Shown here: positions 11,321 to 20,645 of the stretch, one piece after another | How positions within the stretch are numbered: position 1 is the stretch's first letter | Layout of the letters: every line of letters starts with the position of its first letter | Assembly (NCBI GenBank): GCA_010093485.1 | Contig: MU001499.1 | Span: 496,001-560,000, forward strand | Direction of reading: 5' to 3' | DNA: 64,000 nucleotides | Source: Karstenula rhodostoma CBS 690.94 | Taxonomy: Eukaryota > Ascomycota > Dothideomycetes > Pleosporales > Didymosphaeriaceae | Notes under the pieces: model-generated | Told to the model about the DNA's origin: nothing | The model's database searches: none | What the model saw: the letters and a program-made list of their open reading frames with translations, nothing else | Made by a program: the position numbers and the translations under genes

Positions 11321-11460
11321 AGGATGCCATTATATTCATGTCTTTGTGCTGGGTGCCTTTGCTCTAGAATCGAGATTCAAAACACTGCATGTGTGTGCTG
11401 GACTCTAGCACATGTATTGCAATACCAAAAGGCTTATTTGATGTTGTGAGAGTGTGTGTG

Positions 11461-11640
11461 CATGATGATACGCACCAGTGTTTTTCAATGGAGGTTTTTA
11501 CTAAGCAGCAGGTATATACTGTCTATCCCTTTATCTCTTTCTGCAACTCGGTATAATTGCTCTACATCTGGCTTGAAACAATGCCGCAATGTTCCATGGC
11601 TTGACTCTGGAAACTCGGACACGAGAACGACATGGCTCTG
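11461..11640 (+). repeat. array module G
   Basis: Its left half repeats module F: CATGATGATACGCACCAG at 11461 and GCAGGTATATAC at 11509, 40 bp apart from GCACCAG to GTAT. The CTAAAA position is occupied by CTTGAAAC (11572). ATGs at 11581 and 11595 follow. Confidence 0.5.
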
Positions 11641-11689
11641 TGTCTGCTGCTTTCTATAATTGACGTGGGATCGGTCAAGGGTGATTTCC

Positions 11690-11860
11690 TACTGAGTAGT
11701 GGGTGATATGAACCTGCATTCGACAAGTTTTCTTTTCATCTCTACACTTCTGACTGCAATACTAAAACACAAAAGCATACGGGACCATGTCTCTGCTTGG
11801 GGGTTCTACGCACGTATGATTGAGCCTTTGAAGAAGGGCGTGTATATAATTATAGGACGG
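11690..11860 (+). repeat. array module H
   Basis: GTGATATGAA at 11703, CT-rich stretch, ACTAAAAC at 11761, ACCATGTCTCTG at 11784. The 60 bp after the ATG align with module I (about 70% by eye), including GAAGAAGGGCGTG versus GAAGAGGTGCGTG. The frame after the ATG is only 10 codons. Confidence 0.55.
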
Positions 11861-12050
11861 TGATGAAGCGCACCAGCGGGGTTGTGTGGGGGTTTCGAGC
11901 TTGGTGTTGGGTATATAAGCCCCATTCCAAGGCCTTATTTTTGCTTCTTCACGCTTCGGACTGAGGTGCTAAAAGCAACACTAGCAATGACCATGTCTTT
12001 GTCGAGGGTTTCGGGCACGCGTTGTTAAGTTTCTGAAGAGGTGCGTGGAT
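11861..12050 (+). repeat. array module I
   Basis: GATGAAGCGCACCAGCGG at 11862, GTATATAAGC at 11911, CT-rich stretch, GTGCTAAAAGC at 11967, ACCATGTCTTTG at 11990. The frame after the ATG is 11 codons. A weaker partial copy of its CTAAAA region (GTGCTAAAAAC at 12367) follows about 400 bp downstream. Confidence 0.6.
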
Positions 12051-12893
12051 ATCCTAAGAAACCCTTGTTATCCCCTGTCTCCAAGTCGCCCCGCTGACCT
12101 CATTTGCGTCGCTGAAGAGCCGCACGATTTGAGCGCTCAATAGGTAATCCTTCTGTCGCCCGTACCCCGGATACTGCCAGTGAACTTGCGATACGGTGCA
12201 TCTACGCCCGCCGAGCTTTGAAGCTCCCAGCTAAATATAGATAGATATATCGATTGAGCCTGTAGAAGTCAATGCTAGAAATGATCGCGATCATAACTAT
12301 CGTATGTGGCTTAAGAGCCTCAAGTTCAGCTCGTGTTTTAATGTTCGTAAGCCATTCGAACGAAAGTGCTAAAAACTAGTGAACAACAATGCCCTGTCGA
12401 ACACTGCGATCGACAGTTCTGGACTACCAGTGCAGTATGGAAGTGCGAAAGACCTTGAAACCTTATCGGATCAAGTCCATCGAAGTATTGTTGTTTGAAA
12501 GGACTAGGGTGCACCAAGTTTTTCTCGAAATAGAATGTGGCTGAATTCGAGTCGACGAAAGTTCAACACGGCCCCTGCCAGCCGCCACGTCGACCTCAGC
12601 ATGGCGCAGATCCGGTCGCTGGCCTACACCAACACCCATATACACTCACTTTCATCTTCGTTGCTATCAGATTTGCCGGCCCCTTCAAAAAGCTCATCTC
12701 TTCTCCTTTTCATGTTTACCTCTCTTTCCGCAGCACGCTCGACTCACAACCACAAACGCTCATCCACTCCAAGTGTTACCACAAGAGGGGCAATGCAGCA
12801 CTGAGACCTTTCGCCTGTTACTGTAGAAAGGACGGCAAAGCAACTAGCATTCATGACTATGCTAGCGGATTGAACATCTCAACGTCCGGTCCT

Positions 12894-14917
12894 TCAAGCC
12901 CCATCCCCCGCCATCTTCTTCTCCACCAACTCCTTCCGGTCCCGCTGCTGCACCGCCACCGTCCGGTCCGTATACTTCCTCTGATCGATACTCGGGATGA
13001 AAAACGCACATATCACACCCAACAGCCCAAACGCGAGCGCAACCTGGTAGCTCAAGTGCGCGCCTTGTAGATACGCCTGCTTGTTGCCCAGGGACGCAGC
13101 GGCACGGATAGCAGGCGTGATGCCCGGGACAGCCTGGTATGCGGCGGCGGTGTTTGCTTTCGCTGCGACGATCAGCTTCGTTAGCGTCGCGGTGGGGAGA
13201 TTGAACGAGGAGACGTTGGCTAGGACGGCGGAGGGGAGAGAGGTGGCATATTTGTTGTTCGTGACGTTGGAGAAGATGGCTGTTGCGACGGCGCCGGCGA
13301 GGAGGCGCGAGGTGCCTGCGAGACCGGCCGCAGTGCCAATGTCTTCTTGGTAGACAATGCCGAAGCCGACGAGGACCATGCCGTTGAGTATGTTGACGCT
13401 TGTGCAGACGCTGATAATGCACGTAAGGATGATGGATTGTACAGAGTTGCCGAGGGTGGCCGTGGACATTGCGCCGACGCAGGCAGTCTGGAGGGCGACG
13501 GCGAAGACGACTTGCCAGCGTTGATGCCCGATGTACTTGCTGAAGCTGACGATGATACCGCCGATGATTGTGCCGAGTGGTAGGACCGAAGCGAAAAGGC
13601 CTTTAGAAATCTCGTCCCCAGCGTAGAGGAGTTGGGACAGGCGGGGCCATAGAGTGGCGTTGCTGTAGTACTGCATGCCGCCAATGGCCATGACCAGCAT
13701 CGGAGTGGTGCTGTTACGATCCGTTAGTTGAGTTCATATAACCTATGGCAAAACACTTTGACTTACAAGTGCCGCTTCGCCCTGAACAGACGTGGCGGGA
13801 ATAATGGCTCTTTCAGTGTCGTAAAGTTCTCGTAGAGGACCAGTCCGACCAAGGTTAGAAGGCCAATGATGATAGGTGCAAGAGTTGTTCCACTGATCCA
13901 CGGATGCAGCGTTCCACCCCAGCTGATACCCACGATAAAAAGCGTGCAGCCTGCCAGGAAGAGGAAGAGGCCAACCCAGTCGAACTCTCGGAGCAGCTGG
14001 CGCTTAGTCTTCCCGTGCTCTGCCTGTTTGACTTGGAACGACGGCGGGTGGTAGAAGAAAAAGAGCATTGCCAGATTAGCGGTTTGGAATGCAATCATGA
14101 TGTAGTAGCAGATGCGCCAGTTCTTCGTCTCTTTGATGATAGCCCAGCTGGTGAGAGGCATGAGCTGGGCGATAATTGAGGACGCGTCAAACACGCCGAT
14201 GGTAACGTGACGGTACTTGCTTGGGACAATTTCCTTGGGCGGTCAGTAAATGCATGTAACGGTCGGTAAAGCACTGAGACAAGTTTGAGTACAGGCTATT
14301 TCCCAAGGGAGGTAATACGTAGGAAAATTGTACTCGGACCTGTCTTGGTACTGTGGGAATGCTCTTACCTGCACGGCACCGAAGCTCATCTCGAGGAAAC
14401 CTGAACCAGCTCCAAAGATTGCTCCACCAGCTATCATTTGATTGATGCTCTGACCTGTCGCAGATACTATACTGCCAATGATCAAGAGGCAAGCACCAGC
14501 AAGGAAAAAGTATCTGCGACCAAAGATATCTGAAAGGCGGCCGCCAATCGTGACGAACATCGCACCTCCTAGGTTCCAAGAAATAGTGATCCAGGTATAG
14601 CGTGGATCAGGCCCAAGATCAGCGTTGATAAAGGTAAGAATTGAAGGCGGGATCAGAAGGGTGAAGAGATAGGCGTTGTAGCACATGGCCATGGACTGTA
14701 CTGGTCAGCATGTGTTAGTCTCGTTTAGATCCAAAGGACATACGGCTGCGGCCATGAATGTCCTCCATGTCATTCCAATCTCTTCTCCAGTCGTCTGGAG
14801 ATGCTGAACAATTTCTTCGTTCGCGCTGTTGATATGCCTCAACGGAACATGATGATCCGAGCTGTTAACAGACTCGATAGTGTCAACATGTTGCGTAGTG
14901 CTCTTGTCGGTCTCCAT
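12894..14917 (-). CDS. MFS exporter, TRI12 (trichothecene efflux pump)-like family
   Basis: Four minus-strand exons: 14917-14744, 14695-14369, 14233-13767 and 13710-12894, giving 594 residues. Introns are 48, 135 and 56 bp. The N-terminal 55 residues are hydrophilic. About 14 hydrophobic segments follow. The loop after TM2, GGRLSDIFGRRYFFLAG, is the conserved MFS motif A, and EIVPSKYR with GHQRWQVVFAV is typical of the TRI12/DHA2 group (PF06609 type). Such plasma-membrane proteins export small toxic compounds or siderophores by proton antiport. The length matches the family (about 600). No biosynthetic gene lies beside it, so a self-resistance role in a toxin cluster is not supported. General drug or metabolite efflux is the safer reading. 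The second intron is unusually long for this window. Confidence 0.85.
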
Positions 14918-17900
14918 TTTGGCTGGTGATCAAATGGCGACGAAACTCGATGAAGAGGTTGAGACCTGGTTCCAAAGGAGACCTATGTAGGGCCCGATCC
15001 TACATCCGCAGGCTTAGACGCTGTGCCCGAACATCCCCACTAGACTAACCTGACCGTGCCCCCGCAAAGCGTGGTTTCGCGGAACGTCGGAATCAGAAAG
15101 CATTGCGAGAAAGGCTCTTTGTGGTTTGGCGTATCGTGGAGAAATGCGGAGGTAAGGCGGGTTCGCTTCTGGCGCCTCGGCGTTGACAGCCACTCGGAAA
15201 AGCTCAACCGATCCGGTCGTGGTTCAACGCATCGCATATCATTGGAATGTTTGTTACGAAGTGATGACACTCTCGTTATATGATGAGCAAACCGATCGAG
15301 AATCACCACGTTTCGAGCTTAGAGCAGCGCAGCCTCCAGACGCAGAACCCGAATATTGTACACCTAGGTATGTATTGTAGGCATTGCCAAAAGAGGTATG
15401 GAGGATGCGACTTTGTACGTGAATTCGGGCTTGCGAGATACCCATTACCATAGAAGCGGGATTGATAAGAAGTCTGATCGCCGTTCAGCATGTAATCCGT
15501 GACTTCTTTGGAATGAGAGCCAATCTTCCTGTCTACCGTTCGGCATGCGCAATACAGTCTGTATTCTCTCCAGCTATTCAAAGAGAAAGCTATACAACAG
15601 TACGGTTGAAGTGAACCGACGAGATCGACGGGTTGGTTCGCGAGTCGGTTGAATATAAGCGCTCAGTGACAGCTAACGGAATGAACCGATTGATTCGCCT
15701 GGGCAGATGGAGGCCATTGATTGCACCCTTGGCAACCAAGTAATAAAAAGGTCGCCTGTGGTAGTTCGCTAACAATGTTGCGTGCAGCAGAGCCTGTCAC
15801 ATATGCCGGCAGGTGGTTCAACACTGCGGTCCTCAACCACAGATCAATAAATTGCGTATCGATGTATGCCATGCGAAGGCCTTGGCCGTCAATCGTTAAG
15901 GCGCGCAGTACAATTCCTGTCGTCATTCAAAACACAAGACAATCCAATGCGCCTAGTAGCTTCGATAGTGCAACGCCGAGAAGCTGTGATGTGATTCGTT
16001 TCTGCGACCGATCTCATGTGTATGGATCGGTCCGAGGCCATATTCGGTTCCGGTGTTTATCGTATGGTATTGTTGGCAGAATGGTCCTGATCTAGGCGGA
16101 GCCGATCCCAAAACAACTACCACGGATATACAAATGTGATACTTCGCGCGCTTTTGCAAGCCACGGCACTACCATGAATTTTAAGCCAACACATCGATTA
16201 CCAATCCTATCCGTATCTTGTATTTTAGGCTCCCAAGCGATTCGGCCCGAGTGAATATATGTATGGTATGAAGAGCGGTGAAGTTCGTGATTCGGATCGT
16301 AGGCAACGTAAGCGTGGGGAGAGGCGAAATTTGGCACGGAAGGGATGGAGTTGCAGGCGTTGTGCGCTTTCTACGATGGTAACTTTTCCCGTTGAAGGAT
16401 ATTGCCATTACCGATGCAAGCTCTGTCGCAGTCCGGCTTCTATAAGAACGTTCACCTAAGAAGCAGGCACAAAGTCAGTGCGAGTTAAGACAGGGCGGTG
16501 TATGTCTCAACAAAGCGAGAGAGAAGTCTTTGCTTTTGAAAGATAGACACATTCACTGTGCATCCGGTGATTTTATGCAATGTTGATGAGAGCAGCAGCT
16601 GTCAGGTTGGTAACGCACAAGCGGTCTCCTCGCAAGCTCCGTCGCTGTCCCATCGATATGAACGTGAATCGGATATCTGGTACCGCGTCACTCGGCGACC
16701 GAAAGAACCAATGTCATCGGTGAATTAGTTTCGCACGCCGTCGTTCCAAGCCGGCCGGTGTGTATGTAACCCCGGCGTGTCTAGGAACAAGGCCAAAAAC
16801 CGTCGGTAGAATTCCAAACACGGTGGAGCAGAGCACAACGATTATATCACATACTGTTCGTGTCGCAGCAGTAAAGTTCTTGGCAACTGTCTCGGACCAG
16901 GCACCAAGGCGTCTTGGAATGTCAACCTGCCAGAAACCCACGAATGGTGGGGCAAATTCACTCTGTTTGTGCTCGTTTCGTGGAGAAGGCCAAGAGAGCA
17001 ACTACGCGTAAGAGCCTCAGGCCACAAAACGGACCCTACCAGGCTTCGGATGGTACATTGCCGTGGTAACCGGTAAATCAGAGTCTCCCTTAACGGAATA
17101 TAGATGTTGTATTGCGAGGACTGAAGCATGCGCTTGTAGGTGTTGCTGTGATCGTGACACCTTCACGTGCAGTAAGATACACGAGGTGGATGACAAGCGA
17201 GAGTGCCGCGGAGGCATATCCAGCACCAGGACAAAAGCCTGAGTAGTGTGTTACCCAAGGTAGACAGTACGTAGTAAGCCGGTGACCGTGCCGTCATCCT
17301 GCCTCTCTTGGAGGCGAGATTGTTGAGAGGATCGTCAAAGGGGGCTGGAGCTGAGGATTCTACACCGGAGTCTTGGTTCCAAGGCATCGTTACCCGTCGC
17401 TAGGTCGCAAGACGAAGAATGACAGATGTCGAATGCGGCACCAACAATGGAACTAAGCCAGTCAAGCTTTCAAGCGGCGTATGGCAGGCAACGAACTTGT
17501 GGGGCGCCAGGGCGGTGGATCTGCGAGTGGAGGCGACCGCTGTGGGAACCCCTGCGATAAGCAACACTGCCAACAGCTGGAATAGTCTTGTCGGGTGCTC
17601 GGCTGCCGCTGGCTGCATACGAAAAGCATCATAAAAGTTTGAGGCTGCAATCCCTTGAGACCGCACAAGATTAAAACCCGAAGCAGGCTTAGCGCTTACC
17701 CTAAGTGGTTGGCGTGCTCTGAGTTCCTGAGTCCTCAAACGCTTAGAGCCGCAGATCTCACCTCCTCCTCCTAGAAACCTCAGACGCTGCCTGTTTCCAG
17801 CGACGACTTAATGCCTTAGGCACTTGCGGCCCGTAGAGGCTGCGCTCCAAGCCTGAGGACAATTGGCGCGTCCGGACACAGGCATCTGTGCACAAAGCAC

Positions 17901-18226
17901 AAACTGACATGCGGGATGGTTCGTGAGACACCTCGACCCTCATCGCAGGTTTCATGCCCAAGGTTGCTCTCAGGCGCTTTCCCGGCTTCTACACAAGGCT
18001 GCGAATCCGCCAAGGACTTAAAGACTACCGCATGGCCTTCCAAGTCGTTCATTCCCCTCATCCTCAGTCTTATACTACCGCGCTCAGGGTGCCTCCATTG
18101 AGGGTTACGTTCCTTTCTTCCCTTCCTCCTTCTTTCTGCAGATCACGTTGAACGTGTCTTGTATCCTTCCTAATTCACCACGAGTCGGCATTCATTCTTT
18201 CGAAGACTAAATACTACCTATTCACC
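14918..18226. other. 3.3-kb intergenic region
   Basis: No gene could be supported. Open frames up to 124 codons (for example 15721-16095 plus, 17400-17738 minus) lack splice partners, signal peptides or domains and overlap frames on the other strand. The last 120 bp contains a CT-rich tract (18108-18140) and GACTAAATAC before the ATG at 18227, a promoter-like leader for the secreted protein gene. Confidence 0.5.
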
Positions 18227-19420
18227 ATGCGTTTCTCCACCATCATGCCGTTGCTGCTTGCAGCCGGCTTCGCCAATGCTCAGTTCGGCCAGGGGAAGGG
18301 GAATGGCCAGAACATCGGTCTAAATGGCCAGAACAACGGTCAGAACAACGGTCAGAACAATGGCCAGAACAATGGCCAGAACAACGGCGGCAACAACGGC
18401 GGCAACAACGGCGGCAACAACGGCGGCAACAACGGCGGCAACAACGGCGGTAACTGTCTCAACCCCACCGTGATCTCGAAGAACGCGAACAACGACGGTT
18501 TGGCAAACGCCGAGGCCGGCCAAGCTGCGTCTGCCACCGATGCCAACAACTTCATCAACTTCTGCGCCGGCAAGACGATCACCGATGGTCTTCAGGTCAA
18601 GGGGGGCTCTTGCAACCCGATCCGTGAGTGCTTATCACTTTCGTGCGTACAAACTCTTTCTAACATAGACAGCCATGGGAAACATTCCCAGCACCGGCAA
18701 CATGATCTCTGCCGTAATGGTCAGCCCCCAGGATGGTGACACCGTTCCGGCAAACCAAGCGATGACGTTCTCTGTCAAGATCAACAACCTTGTGGCCGGG
18801 TAAGTCGTCAAGCGAGAATGCTAGTGAGGCATTTACTGACCCTACATTTCAGAAAATTCACCAACCCCGACGTCACGTACTACGTCGCTCCCCAGGACCT
18901 GCAAGGTGGCAACGTCGTCGGACACACTCATATCAGTGTGCAGGATATCGGTGACGTTAAGACCACGACTCCCCCGGATGCTCAGAAGTTCGCCTTCTTC
19001 AAGGGTATCAACGACGCCGGTGACGGCCAGGGAACTCTCTCAGCCGACCTCGCACAGGGCCTTCCTGCTGGCTCCTACCGCGTCTGCTCTATGACCTCCG
19101 CTGCCAACCATCAACCGGTTCTGATGCCTGTCGCTCAGCGTGGTCCTCAGGACGACTGTGTGCGTTTCACTGTAGCCAACGGTGGAGGCAATGGCGGCAA
19201 CAACGGTGGCAACAATGCTCAACAGGGTCAACAAGCTCAACAGGGCCAGCAAGGTGGTCAGGGTAAAGGCCAGGGCGGCTTCGGCGGCGGTGCCGGCGGC
19301 TTTGGCGGTGCTGGCGGTGCGGGTGGCTTCGGTGGTGCTGGCGGTGCAGGTGGTTTCGGTGCACCCGGCGGTAGGAAGAGCAGGGGAAGGAAGTTTGCTG
19401 CTCGTGACTTCATTGCATAA
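18227..19420 (+). CDS. secreted Gly/Asn/Gln-rich conserved fungal protein
   Basis: Three exons: 18227-18623, 18673-18799 and 18853-19420, with 49- and 53-bp introns, giving 363 residues. Residues 1-18 are a signal peptide (MRFSTIMPLLLAAGFANA). Next comes a disordered tract of five GQNN and six GGNN tetrapeptides (12-bp DNA repeats). The globular core (about residues 75-320) contains NFCAGKTITDGLQVKGGSC, PMGNIPSTGNMISAV, GHTHISVQDIGD, FAFFKGINDAGDG, GSYRVCSM and NHQPVLMPVAQRGPQDDC. I recognise these as a conserved family of secreted ascomycete and basidiomycete proteins of unknown function, which from memory is often mislabelled 'ribosomal protein S17'. The C-terminus is Gln- then Gly/Phe-rich (GGFGGAGGAGGFG) with a basic end. 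An extracellular or wall-associated location is inferred; there is no clear GPI signal. Confidence 0.85.
18323..18454 (+). repeat. 12-bp coding minisatellite (GQNN/GGNN)
   Basis: Tandem 12-bp units encode GQNN (CAG form) and then GGNN (GGC form). The second block is almost perfect at DNA level, which indicates recent slippage expansion inside the secreted protein gene. Confidence 0.9.
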
Positions 19421-20030
19421 GCAACGCACCGCACCGAACTCGGGGAAGCAAGAAGCGCAGGGGGAGGGATTGGGGACGAAGACCACATTTACGTTGTGGG
19501 GATAGAGTAATCGTATTTTCTTCTATTCACCGGGGTTTGTCATGCAGATAGAACATGCCTTTCGTCGCCGTTTATGAGGCGCAGAGGCTTACTCTACGGA
19601 GTATGGAGCGACAGCGCTTCATGGACTGGTTCTGAGCGCGCTTTTTCTCTTCTGTCGCATTGAGTACTATAACGAAATGTAAATTTACTGATATACTATC
19701 GAGGTGTCCTGGGTTTGTGACGAGGTGTTGTCTCATGTGTGCCTCAGCCATCTGCGTGGCGTTGCCGAGGTGCCGTGATCCCGGCATCTTAGATGTCTCA
19801 ATAAGACGATCAGGCGTCTCATCCTGCGAAGCGCGGCTTCAACCCAGGGTCGGAGCCAGCCATATGGCTTGTAATTTTATGCAATGTTTGGTGTGTATCC
19901 CCACACTGTCAAGAAATTGTGACGCTTGTGGGCTCGATCTGTGGGCTGCGACAAGTGACCCCGAAAGCCTCCGCCGAACAGCCAACCGAGTACTTCAAAT
20001 AGCTGCACGTTACACCTGTCACAACGTCAC
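19421..20030. other. intergenic region between convergent genes
   Basis: 3' flanks of the secreted protein gene and of the minus-strand F-box gene. No gene or RNA was recognised. Confidence 0.5.
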
Positions 20031-20645
20031 CTAGGTACGCGGACCCTGACGTCTTCTCCAGCCCGTGACTGCGGGCGTCCGTCTGGAAGCTCTCTTAGCG
20101 CCAAAATACCTGTTAACGAAAGCTACCCAATCCACGCTCCACACCCACACCTTTTCCTCATCATTCCACCGTATGTCCTTGTTGATTGTAGCAACATTCG
20201 TTCCTCTGATACGCTGTTTGCCAAACCACATCCAAGCTGCGGCCTCGTCCAAGCGCTCCTTGGTAAGTGCCCCGGATACTGTTAGGTTCTCGATTGTGTC
20301 GCCAGTCGGCAGTGCTTTTGGAGTTGCCAAAACCACTCGTGATGAATCCGCGTCGGGATTCTCGCAATGCAGTGTGACTTCAGCACCGGGTACCGGGCGC
20401 ATGTAACGGGCGCGACCGGTGTTTGGATCCAGCCGAGGTAGTGATAGTGAGAAAGAGATGGTAGGGAGATAATTGGTGATAAAGACCCGGTCTACGAAGG
20501 CCTTGTAGTCCCTGGACACTAATCGTAATGTGCACCAGAGAAACTCGATATCGTCCACTTGCTCGAAAATTTGCAGCCAGAGCTCTGTTGGAAGACGAGG
20601 TGGTGTGATTGGTTTGGAGTCTGAGCGGCTGCAATTTTCGCTCAT
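20031..20645 (-). CDS. short F-box-like protein
   Basis: A single minus-strand exon encodes 204 residues from the ATG at 20645, chosen for its ACAATG context. An in-frame ATG at 20726 would add 27 residues, and the frame upstream of that opens only with GTG. Residues 15-50, PPRLPTELWLQIFEQVDDIEFLWCTLRLVSRDYKAFVDRVF, form a clear F-box, the Skp1-binding module of SCF ubiquitin ligases. The region beyond it (HCENPDADSSRVVLATP, DEAAAWMWFGKQRI, WNDEEKVWVWSVDWVAFVNRYF) is short and lacks LRR or WD repeats. It resembles the compact F-box proteins expanded in some Dothideomycetes. Substrate unknown. Confidence 0.7.
   Translation of the reverse strand: MSENCSRSDSKPITPPRLPTELWLQIFEQVDDIEFLWCTLRLVSRDYKAFVDRVFITNYLPTISFSLSLPRLDPNTGRARYMRPVPGAEVTLHCENPDADSSRVVLATPKALPTGDTIENLTVSGALTKERLDEAAAWMWFGKQRIRGTNVATINKDIRWNDEEKVWVWSVDWVAFVNRYFGAKRASRRTPAVTGWRRRQGPRT

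Larger units (their letters stand above)
9688..12050 (+). repeat. degenerate tandem array of promoter-like modules
   Basis: About nine units share an ordered set of words. A GTATAT(A)-like word starts at 9688, 9937, 10393, 10632, 10879, 11196, 11512, 11703 and 11911. A pyrimidine-rich stretch often follows. Next comes CTAAAA or a variant at 9747, 9997, 10450, 10687, 10936, 11250, 11572, 11762 and 11969, always 54-60 bp after the first word. An ATG, usually CATGTC, follows at 9766, 10053, 10504, 10743, 10989, 11303, 11595, 11787 and 11993. Three units also carry GCACCAG (11155, 11472, 11870) 40-41 bp before GTAT. The module period is about 190-320 bp. The frames after the ATGs are short and unrelated. 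Words were matched by eye and some variants are loose, so single units may be chance, but the constant spacing argues for shared ancestry. Confidence 0.6.
9134..12893. other. 3.8-kb spacer containing a module array
   Basis: No protein-coding gene could be supported here. Every open frame is short and lacks domain signatures. From about 9688 to 12050 the sequence is organised as a degenerate tandem array of promoter-like modules, listed separately. The final 450 bp (12450-12893) is the downstream flank of the minus-strand MFS gene. Confidence 0.6.

Noticed and set aside
9134..12893. Intact transposon in the large spacer
   Set aside because: No transposase, integrase or reverse-transcriptase motifs in any frame, and no long terminal or inverted repeats were seen.
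12537..13070. 177-codon plus-strand frame at the 3' end of the MFS gene
   Set aside because: It overlaps antisense to well-supported MFS coding sequence and its composition is that of a shadow frame.
15721..16095. 124-codon plus-strand ORF in the 3.3-kb spacer
   Set aside because: No signal peptide, domain or splice partner. It overlaps a minus-strand frame of similar length, so it is probably chance.
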